DNA of 64,000 nt from Sediminibacterium sp. (GCF_030695065.1 NZ_JAUYTR010000025.1:1-64000), one strand, 5' to 3'; shown: positions 37,088 through 46,962, numbered from the stretch's first letter. Notes: a model not told the origin generated them from the letters alone. Numbers and translations are program-made.

Positions 37088-38509
37088 ATGAGCCAGAATC
37101 CGTACCGCGAAGACAAGGAAGAATTAAGGGAGTTGATCATTCAATATCAACATCTTAAGCATGGCAGAAGTCATCCATTTTTAGAGGAAGATGCTTTTGA
37201 GCGGATTATTGACTATTACGACGAAAAAGATGATTTGCCTGAAGCAATGATTGCAGCAGAGCTGGGATTAGAGCAATTCCCTTATTCAGCCAACTTAATG
37301 ATTAAAAAGGCCGACTTGTTATTGGCTAGTAGAAAATACCAAGAAGCTTTAAACTTATTAGAGACAGCGGAATTGTTTGACAGTACCGATTTGAATTTAT
37401 TTATTTTAAAAACAGATGCTTATTTGGCATTAGATCAACAAGCAAAAGCAGTAGAATTGTTGGAAGCAGCTTTGTTGCTTTTTGAAGGCGAAGAGCGTTT
37501 AGATTTACTTTTTGAGTTGGCCGATGTATATGATGATTATGAAGAGTTTGATAAAGTATTTGATTGTTTAAAACTGATATTAGAGGAAGACCCAAATAAC
37601 GAGGAAGCTTTATACAAAATTTGTTTCTGGACCGATTTTACAGGAAGAAACGAAGAAAGTATTAAGCTACATCAATCTATCATAGAAGAGCATCCTTTTA
37701 GTGAGTTGGCTTGGTTTAATTTGGCAGCTGCATACCAAGGGCTTAAGTTGTATGAAAAAGCCATTGATGCCTACCAATATGCGGTAGCAATAGATGAAAA
37801 ATTTGACTATGCATACCGAAATATGGGAGATGCCTTTTTAAGATTGCGCAAGTACAAAGAAGCCATTGAAGTTTTAGAAAAAGTGCTAGAGCTCAGCAGG
37901 CCCGAGGATGTGATTTATGAAGCAATAGGTCATTGCTATCATAGAATGGGTAAGTATGCCCAAGCAAGATTTAATTATAAAAAAGCAGTACACTTAAATG
38001 CAGGTGATAGTAAGCTGCACTACAAGATTGCAGTTACCTATATGTTAGAAGAGCAATGGCAAGCTGCAGCAAAGCAATTAGAAAATTCAATGAGAATCAC
38101 TCGAACAGTTCCAGAATATAATTTGGCAATGGGAGAGTGTATGATGAATTTAGACAGATACAAAGATGCAATTATTTATTTTGGCACTGTGGTTAAGCAT
38201 AAGCCCAAATCTGTTGCAGGTTGGGAGGCATTATTGCGTTGTTTAATTAAAGCTGAAATGCTCGAAGAAGCTTATAATCAGTGCCAGGCTGCACTGGTTG
38301 CAACAGCTGAAAAACCACTATTTTATTTTTATGCAAGTACCATTTTATTTGTATTAGGGAAATCTAAAGAAGCATTGCTTAAATTAGAAACAGCCATGGA
38401 CAAAGCCCCTAAATTGCTCAAAAAATTTATGGAATTGAATCCTTTTATTTTGCAAAATAACCAGGTAGTTGATATTATTGCCCGTTATAAAAAAGGAAAG
38501 AAAATATAA
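37088..38509 (+). CDS. Tetratricopeptide repeat protein
   Basis: A 473-residue protein with no signal peptide and TPR repeats through most of its length (for example AWFNLAAAYQGLKLYEKAIDAYQYA and AYRNMGDAFLRLRKYKEAIEVL near residues 208-265). The N-terminus is acidic and helical. TPR arrays bind partner proteins; the partner is unknown. It lies upstream of comA, whose -7 element (38515-38522) begins 6 bases after its stop. Confidence 0.88.
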   Translation: MSQNPYREDKEELRELIIQYQHLKHGRSHPFLEEDAFERIIDYYDEKDDLPEAMIAAELGLEQFPYSANLMIKKADLLLASRKYQEALNLLETAELFDSTDLNLFILKTDAYLALDQQAKAVELLEAALLLFEGEERLDLLFELADVYDDYEEFDKVFDCLKLILEEDPNNEEALYKICFWTDFTGRNEESIKLHQSIIEEHPFSELAWFNLAAAYQGLKLYEKAIDAYQYAVAIDEKFDYAYRNMGDAFLRLRKYKEAIEVLEKVLELSRPEDVIYEAIGHCYHRMGKYAQARFNYKKAVHLNAGDSKLHYKIAVTYMLEEQWQAAAKQLENSMRITRTVPEYNLAMGECMMNLDRYKDAIIYFGTVVKHKPKSVAGWEALLRCLIKAEMLEEAYNQCQAALVATAEKPLFYFYASTILFVLGKSKEALLKLETAMDKAPKLLKKFMELNPFILQNNQVVDIIARYKKGKKI

Positions 38510-38514
38510 ATATG

Positions 38515-38522
38515 TACTTTTG
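38515..38522 (+). promoter_or_regulatory. comA -7 element
   Basis: TACTTTTG matches TAnnTTTG, 21 bases upstream of the comA ATG. Confidence 0.5.
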
Positions 38523-38543
38523 CCCCCGATAAATTAGATAGGA

Positions 38544-39308
38544 ATGAATTATAGACTTACACAAATACCAGAAAGAACAAAGCAACCTAGGGCAAATGGA
38601 TTAACCATGGTAATGGACAAGGGGTTAAGCATTAATCAAGCTAAGGATTTTTTAAGTGTTGCTGGACCTCATGTAGATATTGTTAAGTTAGGATTCGGAA
38701 CTTCATTTGTTACCCCCAATTTGAGAGAAAAATTAGATGTTTATAGAGAAGCCAATATGCCGGTTTATTTTGGAGGTACTTTATTTGAAGCCTTCTTAAT
38801 TAGAAACCAATTTGATGATTATGTAGAAGTTTGTAAAGATTATGGTGTAAGCTATATTGAAGTATCTGATGGTTCAATTACCATTCCACATGCAGAGAAA
38901 TGTGGGTATATTGAAAAACTGACACAGCATGCAACCGTATTAAGTGAAGTGGGGAGCAAAGATGCAGCACATATTATACCGCCTTATAAGTGGATTGAGC
39001 TAATGCGAGCCGAATTAGAAGCAGGATCGTCTTATGTTATTGCAGAAGCAAGGGAAGCTGGTAATGTAGGAATTTATAGAGGAAGTGGGGAAGTAAGAGA
39101 AGGATTGGTTCAAGAAATTTTAACCCAAATTCCTGCTGAAAAAATTATTTGGGAAGCTCCTCAAAAAGCACAACAATTGTATTTTCTTGAATTAATTGGA
39201 TGCAATGTAAACCTGGGTAATATTGCTCCAAATGAAGTATTGCCACTAGAAGCAATGCGCATAGGATTAAGAGGAGACACTTTTCATCTTTACTTAGACA
39301 AAGCTTAA
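38544..39308 (+). CDS. comA: Phosphosulfolactate synthase (ComA family)
   Basis: ComA-type enzymes add sulfite to phosphoenolpyruvate to give phosphosulfolactate. In methanogens this begins coenzyme M synthesis. In Bacteroidota a role in supplying sulfonate, perhaps for sulfonolipids, is a plausible inference. The 254 residues read through as one TIM-barrel of the family: VDIVKLGFGTSFVTP, YFGGTLFEAFLIR, YIEVSDGSITIP, IAEAREAGNVGIYR and CNVNLGNIAPNEVLPLEAMRIGLRGDT. No comB or comC lies beside it. aroE begins one base after its stop. Confidence 0.88.
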   Translation: MNYRLTQIPERTKQPRANGLTMVMDKGLSINQAKDFLSVAGPHVDIVKLGFGTSFVTPNLREKLDVYREANMPVYFGGTLFEAFLIRNQFDDYVEVCKDYGVSYIEVSDGSITIPHAEKCGYIEKLTQHATVLSEVGSKDAAHIIPPYKWIELMRAELEAGSSYVIAEAREAGNVGIYRGSGEVREGLVQEILTQIPAEKIIWEAPQKAQQLYFLELIGCNVNLGNIAPNEVLPLEAMRIGLRGDTFHLYLDKA

Positions 39309-39309
39309 T

Positions 39310-40044
39310 ATGCGCTTATTTGGCTTACTGGGTTATCCATTGACACACTCTTTTTCTAAAAGCTATTTTACTGAAAAATTTTCATCCATGGGAATGGGTG
39401 AAGGGTTTGTATACGAGAATTTTTCTATTCCTGATATAGAAGAGTTGCCTTATCTATTGATACAAAAAAAATACTTGGAAGGCTTTAATATAACCATACC
39501 ATATAAAAAACAAGTGATTCCATTTCTTCATCAGCTAACACCTGAAGTAGCCGAAATGGGGGCATGTAATTGTGTTCGAATAAAAAATAAAAAATTAATT
39601 GGCTACAATACAGACATTATTGGATTTGAAAATTCACTGAAACCTTTTTTGCAAAAACATCATACCCATGCATTGATTTTGGGTACGGGAGGAGCTGCCG
39701 CAGCAGTAGAATTTGTATTGCGCAAATTAAATATCAGCTACTTGAATGTTTCAAGAACCTCAGTTGATCAAACTATCCAATACAATCAATTGAATAAAGC
39801 CCTACTATCTCAATATCAACTCATCATTAATACTAGTCCGGTAGGTCAATATCCCAATGTTGAACAAGCACCACTGATACCTTATGAATTTCTTGGACCT
39901 AAACACCATTTATACGATTTAATTTATAATCCAACAGAAACGCAATTTTTGCTAAAGGGCAAAGCACAGGGTGCTTCTGTACAAAATGGATATGAAATGT
40001 TGGTATTACAAGCAGAAGAAAGTTGGAGAATTTGGAACCTTTAA
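39310..40044 (+). CDS. aroE: Shikimate dehydrogenase
   Basis: AroE reduces 3-dehydroshikimate to shikimate with NADPH in aromatic amino-acid synthesis. The 244-residue protein has the substrate loop LGYPLTHSFSKSYF, the NITIPYKK motif with the catalytic lysine, CNCVRIKNKKLIGYNTDIIGF, the NADP-binding glycine loop GTGGAAAAVEF (about 116-126) and NGYEMLVLQAEESW at the end. It is slightly shorter than the E. coli enzyme, as usual in this phylum. It is one base after comA, so the two are co-transcribed. Confidence 0.94.
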   Translation: MRLFGLLGYPLTHSFSKSYFTEKFSSMGMGEGFVYENFSIPDIEELPYLLIQKKYLEGFNITIPYKKQVIPFLHQLTPEVAEMGACNCVRIKNKKLIGYNTDIIGFENSLKPFLQKHHTHALILGTGGAAAAVEFVLRKLNISYLNVSRTSVDQTIQYNQLNKALLSQYQLIINTSPVGQYPNVEQAPLIPYEFLGPKHHLYDLIYNPTETQFLLKGKAQGASVQNGYEMLVLQAEESWRIWNL

Positions 40045-40473
40045 TTAGCTCAATTGCTTTATAATATTTTCGGTAAGCGACACTTTCTTTTTAGTGGTAT
40101 AATCAAATAACATCATGCCTGTTTTTGCACGAACCGCTAAAACAGCTTCCCCGTTTTGTAATAGGGTAATTCGATAATAAATATCAAAACCAAGTTTATC
40201 AAAATCGGTAGCAACAACAGCAATTTCAATGCAGTCTTTATGGTTTAATTCTTTTTTGTATTCAATCATTGCATCTGCCATAATTAGGCCAAACGATTCA
40301 ACACTTAGTTCGGCGTACCCTCTAGATTGTAAAAATTGTTGCCTTGCTTCTTGAAGTATAGATAATACAGTATCGTTTCCTACATGACCTCCATAATTTA
40401 AATCGGTTACCCGAATTTGCATTTGCGTACTGAAGCTAAACTGTTCTGGAAGTTGAATTTTTATACGATTCAT
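40045..40473 (-). CDS. Acyl-CoA thioesterase, hotdog fold (4HBT-like)
   Basis: A 142-residue single hotdog-domain protein. The RVTDLNYGGHVGNDTVLSILQEAR segment (about 21-44) is the active-site region of 4-hydroxybenzoyl-CoA/acyl-CoA thioesterases, with the D-x(4)-GHVGN pattern. The start at MNRIKIQLPEQF is preferred over a TTG six codons upstream. The acyl substrate is unknown. It lies 29 bases after rdgB on the same strand and likely belongs to that operon. Confidence 0.85.
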   Translation of the reverse strand: MNRIKIQLPEQFSFSTQMQIRVTDLNYGGHVGNDTVLSILQEARQQFLQSRGYAELSVESFGLIMADAMIEYKKELNHKDCIEIAVVATDFDKLGFDIYYRITLLQNGEAVLAVRAKTGMMLFDYTTKKKVSLTENIIKQLS

Positions 40474-40502
40474 TGCTATTAAGTTACTCAAGTTAGATAC
40501 TA

Positions 40503-41099
40503 CTAATCTTGTTGGGTTTGGTTTAGAAGGAAATGGATGAGTTTACTCATTGCTTTTTTACGATGACTGAATTGATTTTTTTCTTCCATATTCATTTCTG
40601 CAAAACATTTGTTTGCACCATCAGGTACAAAAATTGGGTCATAGCCAAATCCTTCTGTTCCTCTTTGATTGGCTATAATACGTCCTTTGCAAATTCCCTC
40701 GAACAAGTATTCCTGCTCGTTCCAAATTAGAGAAATAACCGTTCTGAATTGAGCTGTTTTATTTTCTTTATTCAATAATTTTTGGAGCACTAAGTCAATA
40801 TTAGCTTGAAAATTTCTTTCATCACCAGCATAACGGGCACTTTTAACACCTGGTTCCCCATTTAATGCAACAATTTCTAATCCAGTGTCTTCACTAAAAC
40901 AATTCTTTTTAGTTAAATTATGAATTACCCTAGACTTCTCACTGGCATTGGCTTCTAGCGTATCATATGGCTCAGGAATATCAATGTCAATACCTGCATC
41001 AGCCAATGATAGAACGCTCAATAGATTGCCCGTAACAGCTTTTATTTCTTTTACTTTATTTGCATTATTAGTAGCAAAAATAATTTCGACTGTAGCCAT
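40503..41099 (-). CDS. rdgB: RdgB/HAM1 non-canonical purine NTP pyrophosphatase
   Basis: This enzyme removes ITP, dITP and XTP from the nucleotide pool by hydrolysis to the monophosphate and pyrophosphate. The 198 residues contain the family motifs IIFATNNANKVKEI (6-19), FSEDTGLEIVALNGEPGVKSARYAG (66-90) and GFGYDPIFVPDG near 150. Length is normal. It is 3 bases downstream of the 187-residue hypothetical gene and part of a three-gene minus-strand operon. Confidence 0.94.
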   Translation of the reverse strand: MATVEIIFATNNANKVKEIKAVTGNLLSVLSLADAGIDIDIPEPYDTLEANASEKSRVIHNLTKKNCFSEDTGLEIVALNGEPGVKSARYAGDERNFQANIDLVLQKLLNKENKTAQFRTVISLIWNEQEYLFEGICKGRIIANQRGTEGFGYDPIFVPDGANKCFAEMNMEEKNQFSHRKKAMSKLIHFLLNQTQQD

Positions 41100-41102
41100 C
41101 GT

Positions 41103-41666
41103 TTAAAGATTAAAAAGTGATTTAAGACTTACCCAAAGTTTTGTCTTTTCTAATTTTGCGTCTCCACTGTCTCCATAATACTGCAAAAGAGAAGGGGCCA
41201 TCAAAAACTTGCATCCTCCGTATTGTTGAACCTGATAATTTGGAACAGTAAATGGAAGTTTAACCATTGCTGCATTTACATTGAATAATAAACAGCTAGT
41301 GGGATTCAGCTCTTGTTTAATTTCGGTAAAATTGGCCAAGTAGCGGGCAATATTAATGACTGCTACGTCTCCCATATTTAATTTGCAAGCCCCTAAAATT
41401 TTGGTTAAAAAGTCTAAACTTTCTTCATTTAGGAAAGCTGCTTCTGGTTCTTGTACTAATATGACAATATTTTTACCATTGTTGCCTAAATACCATTTTT
41501 CAGGCCGTTCTTTTGCGGGTCCCGAATAAGCGGGAGGGTCTATTGCAACTGGTTTTGGGGCAACAGTTGGCAGGGTTTTTTCGGCCGATTCAACTATCAC
41601 CAAATTGCTCGGAAATAGGTTGGCCAAAACAAAATCGGGTAGTTGTTCAGGTATTTTTTTGTCCAT
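41103..41666 (-). CDS. Conserved-looking hypothetical protein upstream of rdgB
   Basis: Not recognised with certainty. The 187 residues have no signal peptide. A proline-rich linker (about 33-55) precedes an alpha/beta domain with NIVILVQEPEA, LNMGDVAVINIARY and TSCLLFNVNAAMVKLPF. The alternation of strands and helices recalls small Rossmann-like or uracil-glycosylase-like folds, without catalytic motifs. It is the first gene of the operon with rdgB and the thioesterase, so a cytoplasmic housekeeping role is likely. Confidence 0.6.
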   Translation of the reverse strand: MDKKIPEQLPDFVLANLFPSNLVIVESAEKTLPTVAPKPVAIDPPAYSGPAKERPEKWYLGNNGKNIVILVQEPEAAFLNEESLDFLTKILGACKLNMGDVAVINIARYLANFTEIKQELNPTSCLLFNVNAAMVKLPFTVPNYQVQQYGGCKFLMAPSLLQYYGDSGDAKLEKTKLWVSLKSLFNL

Positions 41667-41703
41667 TTAAAATATTAACAGTCGTTAGTTTTTATTTTTT
41701 TTG

Positions 41704-41711
41704 TTTCTTTG
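41704..41711 (+). promoter_or_regulatory. ilvE -7 element
   Basis: TTTCTTTG differs from TAnnTTTG at one base and lies 16 bases upstream of the ATG at 41728. An in-frame start at 41701 overlaps it and is unlikely. Confidence 0.45.
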
Positions 41712-41727
41712 CGCCAAATATAAAACT

Positions 41728-42792
41728 ATGAACGCAGTACTTGATATAAACATTACCAAGGCTAATAAATCTAAATTAGACACAATTAGTTTAGAAAATA
41801 TACCTTTTGGGCGTGTGTTTACCGATCATATGTTGGTTGCAGAATTCAGCAATGGTGTTTGGAAAAATGTAGAGATTAAACCATACGAGCCTTTGAGTAT
41901 GGACCCATCTTTGGCTGCTTTGCACTATGGTCAATCTATTTTTGAGGGAATTAAAGCGTATCAAAACGAAGAAGGTAAGGCGGCAATATTTAGACCCTAT
42001 GAAAATTTTAAGCGTTTTAATATATCGGCTACAAGAATGCAAATGCCCACTGTACCGGAAGAAATCTTTATAGACGGAATGCGTGAATTAATCAATCTTG
42101 ATCGTAATTGGATTCCCACCATGCCCGATCATTCATTGTATATAAGACCATTCATGTTTGCTACCGACGCCGTGCTAGGAGTAAAGCCTTCAGATACGTA
42201 TAAGTTTATGATTATCCTGAGCCCTACAGGGCCTTATTTTAGTACGCCTATGCGTATTTTTGTGGAAGAGAAATATACCCGTGCAGTGGCAGGTGGAGTT
42301 GGTTATTCTAAGAATGCAGGAAATTATGGGGCAAGTATGTACCCAACACAGTTGGCAAAAGAAATGGGCTATGATCAAGTATTGTGGACAGACGCATACG
42401 AGCATAAGTATCTTCAAGAGGTTGGGATGATGAATGTGTTTTTCATTATCGGCAATCAAGCCGTTACTCCTTCATTAGAAGAAGGGACTATTTTGGCGGG
42501 TATCACAAGAATGAGTGCATTAACCTTGCTAGCAGAAATGGGACTAGAAGTTGTTGAGAAAAAAATATCTATTGATGAATTAATGGCAGCTCATAAAGCT
42601 GGACAGTTGCGTGAAGTATTTGGAGCTGGCACAGCTGCTACTATATCTTTAATTAAAGAATTGCGATACAAAGATGAATCAATGTTCTTTGATACAGATA
42701 ATTGGACTGTTGCCCCAGAATTAAAGAAAAGACTGAATGATATTCGTCAGGGTAAGTCTGCAGATACGCATGGTTGGATGCTTTCAATTTAA
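41728..42792 (+). CDS. ilvE: Branched-chain amino acid aminotransferase
   Basis: IlvE transfers the amino group between glutamate and the keto acids of Leu, Ile and Val with PLP, the last step of their synthesis. The 354-residue protein has LHYGQSIFEGIKAYQ, the RPYENFKRFNISATRM substrate region, GGVGYSKNAGNYGASMYPTQLAKEMGYDQVLW (the N..G.Y PLP region with the conserved Lys nearby), and GTILAGITRMSALTL. This is the class IV, IlvE type II length. It is monocistronic with a strong terminator. Confidence 0.95.
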   Translation: MNAVLDINITKANKSKLDTISLENIPFGRVFTDHMLVAEFSNGVWKNVEIKPYEPLSMDPSLAALHYGQSIFEGIKAYQNEEGKAAIFRPYENFKRFNISATRMQMPTVPEEIFIDGMRELINLDRNWIPTMPDHSLYIRPFMFATDAVLGVKPSDTYKFMIILSPTGPYFSTPMRIFVEEKYTRAVAGGVGYSKNAGNYGASMYPTQLAKEMGYDQVLWTDAYEHKYLQEVGMMNVFFIIGNQAVTPSLEEGTILAGITRMSALTLLAEMGLEVVEKKISIDELMAAHKAGQLREVFGAGTAATISLIKELRYKDESMFFDTDNWTVAPELKKRLNDIRQGKSADTHGWMLSI

Positions 42793-42818
42793 TATTTTTT
42801 ATAAATTACCGCATATTA

Positions 42819-42855
42819 AAGCCCCGTCTAGTATTATCCAGACGGGGCTCTTTAT
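42819..42855. terminator. Bidirectional terminator between ilvE and a T9SS gene
   Basis: A 10-bp perfect stem, AGCCCCGTCT (42820-42829) with AGACGGGGCT (42840-42849), is flanked by AAA and TTTATTT. It serves two convergent genes. Confidence 0.88.
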
Positions 42856-42896
42856 TTAATTATCAGTATTCGAATTCACGATTAATTTAATTTACG

Positions 42897-45800
42897 CTAC
42901 TGTTTAATAAAAGGAATATTTTGTTGATTTGTTCCACTAATTACTTGAATATAGTATTGGCCATTACTGATATCTCCAATTGGAATACTTACCAATCCCT
43001 GCTGCATACTACCAACTTGAATTGTTTTGACAAGGGTTCCAGATAAATGATACAATCTAATAGAACTATTAGCAGTAACTGCCGATTTAAATATTACTTT
43101 CAGTTCATTTTTTGCTGGATTGGGATAAATTTTTACTGTTAGTAAATTCACTAGAGGGCTGCTTGCTTGCGGAACAAATTTGCCAATGTAAAAACGATTA
43201 GGGGCTTTACTTAAAGTATCACTCGTAATATTAAAAGCGTAGCTACTGTCTTTTAATAGACTCAATGTTTTATGGGTATAGTTGTCGTATAGAACCAGTT
43301 TAAATGCTGTAGGCATGAATGCGTCAAAAATTTGAAAACGATAATTGCCTTCTACAGCATTAGTTAACTCAATGGGGATAATGGTTTGTTGTTGAAATAG
43401 TCTACTATCAATGGCTAGTTTAATGCCATCGGAAATTTTACTAAAAATATTTAATCCAGGATTCATCAGCTTTATGGCATCTAATGAGTCTTTGCCGTTT
43501 CTAGCACCTGATTGTTCTCTTATTATAAAACGATCATGAAGGGTTTGGTTGCTCATTAAATCGATGGTAGAATAGTATCCAGACCCTTCTTGGTAGTCTT
43601 CGCTTAATCCTTTGTTCCATTCAGTAGATTTGGATGCTTCGGTAATGGTTATTTCGTTAGCAGCTGAACTATCAGTTAAGAGTATATATGCTTCAAATGG
43701 ATTGAGGATATGCTTTTGTGTAAAGGGAAGTGCCATATAGCCACCCTTGCTCCCTAGTAGTGGATTCCAAATATATTTGTAAGCACTCACTTTTGCCGAC
43801 CTGTTGAAGGTTCCTGTATTAACCGGGCTTAAATAGGGGTTCGCAATAAGGTTAAACCCATTTCCTGTTTTATTTAACACTATTTGTTGGGTTCCCATTT
43901 GAATGCTGCCAGTAAAATACGCAGGCCATAAATTGCTAGCTTGGTTGGGCAATATATTCCATCTGATGCCCTGGTGTTTTTTAAAATCATTGCTTGCACT
44001 GTCACTACTAAAATTGACTGCTTGCCATCCTGTTTCTATGGAGCAGCTATCTGTATTTAATAAAGGATTATTGTAAAAGATGGTGGGTTTATTGGTCCAA
44101 GCATAAAACGATATTGATTGATTAAATGGATGACCTACCAAATAACTGCCTACTGCTTTATTACCTAAAATATTTGCAGCATGAACCCTTCCAATAATTT
44201 GAGTTCCAGCAGCTGAAGCATCAATGGAAGCTGTTTCAGACAAATACAAAAGATCATTGGTAAATAAATTTCCAGCAGCTAATTGTAAACTTCCATTGAT
44301 GATTAACCGATGGTTAATTTGAGCACCTGTTGTATTTTTTAAAACCACCTGTTGAATTCGATTCTCTTTAAACAATGCCCCATTTATAATTTGCGAATTA
44401 TTTCCATTTAATTCAATGGTTGCATTTGTTGCGTCAATAGATAGAGAATCACCACTCATGATATCACTTATTTTTAAAGTACCCGTGATCTGTAGTTTTG
44501 CTCTGGATAATAGATGAAGTTGTTTGATGCTGTTTACACCGGATAGAATAGGTTGGTGTAAAGCATCGGCTGAAATAGTGATTACAGCACTATCGCTAGG
44601 CACCAATGTATTGCACCAATTATGTGGATTATTCCAATTGCTGTCTACATTGCCAATCCAGCTTAAAGATTGAAGGATTATTTTTTTGTTGGCGCTTGTT
44701 ATACCGTTAGATACACGCACAAGAATACTATCTTTTGCTAAAGAATATTGTGAGTGAACCTTCCATTGGCCAGGGCTGGTAATGCTTCCATTTGACACAG
44801 TACTGAAATTTTGCAAACTGCTGAACCAATGAGTAGGAGCCTGAACAATTTGCCAATTTATTTCTTCTCCTGCAACAGTAGTGTCAATGGCTAACAGCAC
44901 ACCAATATCAATGGAGTCTTTGTTGTTGCATTGTATAAGCATAGTATCTGTTGGAACTTGAAATTGAATGCGGGTTCCATCCACTTGAATATATTGAATA
45001 ACAGACGACAATAAATTGATAGTGGCAAGGTTTTCAGCTTGGTCTTTTATGATCAATTGATTTGGATTAAAATTGTTGGCTATGCCAATTCCATCTTTGT
45101 CTTTTTCTCCTTCCTGAATGATGTATTTGAACAGTAGTTGATTACTGTTATTGCCATCATAATATGCCGCCTGCCTATTATTGCCGCCAATAGTGATGGG
45201 TAAATATTTGATTGATGAATTTGAATCTAAATAAACCGATTCGCTAAATAGTAGTTTCAATTGCAAAGTATCGCCTGCTTTTAATAAGCTATCATTCGGC
45301 GAGCTGAAGTCAATTTGATGCGGCTTAATTTTATCTATCCATTGTGTATCAATACTAAAAAAAGGGAGTCCACTTAATCCGGGAATTAAATTGTTGTTAT
45401 TATTGATTCCAAGAACCAATTTTCCTTCACCAATACCAGTGTATACATGAATTAAATATTCATTACCCGTTCCTGAGATACTGGTTATTGCTGCATTGGT
45501 TAAGCCCTCCGTAATCAAAGCAAAATTGCTGGTACTTAATCCACTTATATCCCCACCCGCTTTAAAACTGTATTGAATGGTGTCGGCATTGCTTAATTGA
45601 GGTGCCAATGCATATAAGCTATCAATCGTAACCGTATTATTACTGGTATCAAAATCTGCACTAAAACTAAAATTGTCAATCGCAACTAAATCGTCACTTC
45701 CGGTTTCGTCTGCATCATCCCATCTCAACAATAATTGTTCTCCATTTTTCCATTCTATGCCTATTATGCTGAATTGAATGGTGGTTTGGTTTTCAGAACT

Positions 45801-46394
45801 ATTCCCATTTAAACTTCCTGCACCGGTTGTAAATTGAATGGATGAAAAATTCATTGAAGTATGGGCCAATAAATTAGGTTGATCAATGCTGTTCATTAGC
45901 CCAGTGGCATATTTTCCCAACCAAGTATTCTTATTGCCAGATCCACCTTTTCTCCATTGCTCAGCAGAAAAAGAGCCGCTGATTGTATTGAGGCTACTGC
46001 CAGTTTGGTTCGTAAGTAAAATGCCAAATGCATAAACACCAGAGCCTGCAGCAACGGATCCCAATGCCCTGTCTGAACTGCCACTTGTTCCAACGCTATA
46101 CATTCCACTAGAAGTTGCGGTTCCAGTTCCTTGGGCAAAAACAGCATTGGTGCCCGATCCTGATTTATGCATGAATTCCCAGCCGGTTAATCCAGACAAC
46201 AAAAAAGGGGATTGGGAAAATGTATGCGGCCCTTTACCTGTTAGCGTAAATGATCCCCCATTGGGTAAATCATTAAAATTTTGTTGGTAAATCGCTTTTT
46301 TTTCAGAATAAATAATAGGACTTGCCAATTGTGCATAAACAGATGAATCTGCTACTTGCAAAAGCAACAGTAAAATGATGATATGTGGCCTCAT
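42897..46394 (-). CDS. Large secreted protein with T9SS sorting domain
   Basis: An 1165-residue exported protein. The signal peptide covers 1-22 (ends VYAQ). Residues about 30-230 form a beta-sandwich of the kind that opens many Bacteroidota surface proteins (FNDLPNGGSF... GVYAFGILL... LLLRWDDADETGSDDLVAIDNFSF). The middle is beta-rich with no recognised catalytic motif. The C-terminus (1084-1165, VKIYPNPAKNELKV) is a type A T9SS sorting domain. It is unlike the two proteins at 15-26 kb outside the sorting domain and lacks the shared 26-bp upstream element. Probable surface or matrix protein of unknown role. Confidence 0.82.
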   Translation of the reverse strand: MRPHIIILLLLLQVADSSVYAQLASPIIYSEKKAIYQQNFNDLPNGGSFTLTGKGPHTFSQSPFLLSGLTGWEFMHKSGSGTNAVFAQGTGTATSSGMYSVGTSGSSDRALGSVAAGSGVYAFGILLTNQTGSSLNTISGSFSAEQWRKGGSGNKNTWLGKYATGLMNSIDQPNLLAHTSMNFSSIQFTTGAGSLNGNSSENQTTIQFSIIGIEWKNGEQLLLRWDDADETGSDDLVAIDNFSFSADFDTSNNTVTIDSLYALAPQLSNADTIQYSFKAGGDISGLSTSNFALITEGLTNAAITSISGTGNEYLIHVYTGIGEGKLVLGINNNNNLIPGLSGLPFFSIDTQWIDKIKPHQIDFSSPNDSLLKAGDTLQLKLLFSESVYLDSNSSIKYLPITIGGNNRQAAYYDGNNSNQLLFKYIIQEGEKDKDGIGIANNFNPNQLIIKDQAENLATINLLSSVIQYIQVDGTRIQFQVPTDTMLIQCNNKDSIDIGVLLAIDTTVAGEEINWQIVQAPTHWFSSLQNFSTVSNGSITSPGQWKVHSQYSLAKDSILVRVSNGITSANKKIILQSLSWIGNVDSNWNNPHNWCNTLVPSDSAVITISADALHQPILSGVNSIKQLHLLSRAKLQITGTLKISDIMSGDSLSIDATNATIELNGNNSQIINGALFKENRIQQVVLKNTTGAQINHRLIINGSLQLAAGNLFTNDLLYLSETASIDASAAGTQIIGRVHAANILGNKAVGSYLVGHPFNQSISFYAWTNKPTIFYNNPLLNTDSCSIETGWQAVNFSSDSASNDFKKHQGIRWNILPNQASNLWPAYFTGSIQMGTQQIVLNKTGNGFNLIANPYLSPVNTGTFNRSAKVSAYKYIWNPLLGSKGGYMALPFTQKHILNPFEAYILLTDSSAANEITITEASKSTEWNKGLSEDYQEGSGYYSTIDLMSNQTLHDRFIIREQSGARNGKDSLDAIKLMNPGLNIFSKISDGIKLAIDSRLFQQQTIIPIELTNAVEGNYRFQIFDAFMPTAFKLVLYDNYTHKTLSLLKDSSYAFNITSDTLSKAPNRFYIGKFVPQASSPLVNLLTVKIYPNPAKNELKVIFKSAVTANSSIRLYHLSGTLVKTIQVGSMQQGLVSIPIGDISNGQYYIQVISGTNQQNIPFIKQ

Positions 46395-46525
46395 GGCGGA
46401 ATAGGGGGGGATGCGGGGCTACAATGTAAAGCAACAAACTGTTGCCGAAACCAACAATAGGGGGATGAAAATTGGGCTAAAACCCTTTTTTTTGCCCGTA
46501 GAAATACTTTTTTTTTGAAAACATT

Positions 46526-46555
46526 TTGGATTCTCATTTGGAGCCATTACCTTTG
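46526..46555 (+). promoter_or_regulatory. rpsL promoter (-33/-7)
   Basis: TTG at 46526-46528, a 19-base spacer and TACCTTTG at 46548-46555 fit the Bacteroidota primary promoter. The -7 ends 26 bases before the rpsL ATG. Confidence 0.8.
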
Positions 46556-46581
46556 CCGTCCGAAATTTTAAATGGTTTATA

Positions 46582-46962
46582 ATGCCTACAATACAACAAT
46601 TAGTTAGAAAAGGCCGCGAAATAATCAGGGCTAAGAGTAAGTCAAGAGCTTTGGATGCATGTCCTCAGCGTCGTGGCGTATGTACCCGTGTATATACTAC
46701 CACTCCAAAAAAACCAAACTCTGCTTTGCGTAAAGTAGCGAAAGTGCGTTTGACCAATAAAGTAGAGGTGATTGCCTATATTCCAGGTGAAGGCCACAAC
46801 TTACAGGAGCACTCAATCGTATTAATCCGTGGTGGTCGTGTTAAAGACTTACCAGGGGTACGTTACCATATTGTACGTGGTAGCTTAGATACTGCCGGTG
46901 TTAAAGACCGTAAGCAGAGCCGTTCTAAATATGGTACAAAGAAGGAAAAAGCTAAAAAATAG
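46582..46962 (+). CDS. rpsL: 30S ribosomal protein S12
   Basis: S12 lines the decoding centre. The 126-residue protein has [11 protein letters not shown] at the start, [31 protein letters not shown] in the middle and GVRYHIVRG near the end. Lys43 (TPKKPNS) and Lys88 (RVKDLPG) are the wild-type residues whose changes give streptomycin resistance, so this copy looks sensitive. It is first in a two-gene operon with rpsG. Confidence 0.98.
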   Translation: MPTIQQLVRKGREIIRAKSKSRALDACPQRRGVCTRVYTTTPKKPNSALRKVAKVRLTNKVEVIAYIPGEGHNLQEHSIVLIRGGRVKDLPGVRYHIVRGSLDTAGVKDRKQSRSKYGTKKEKAKK

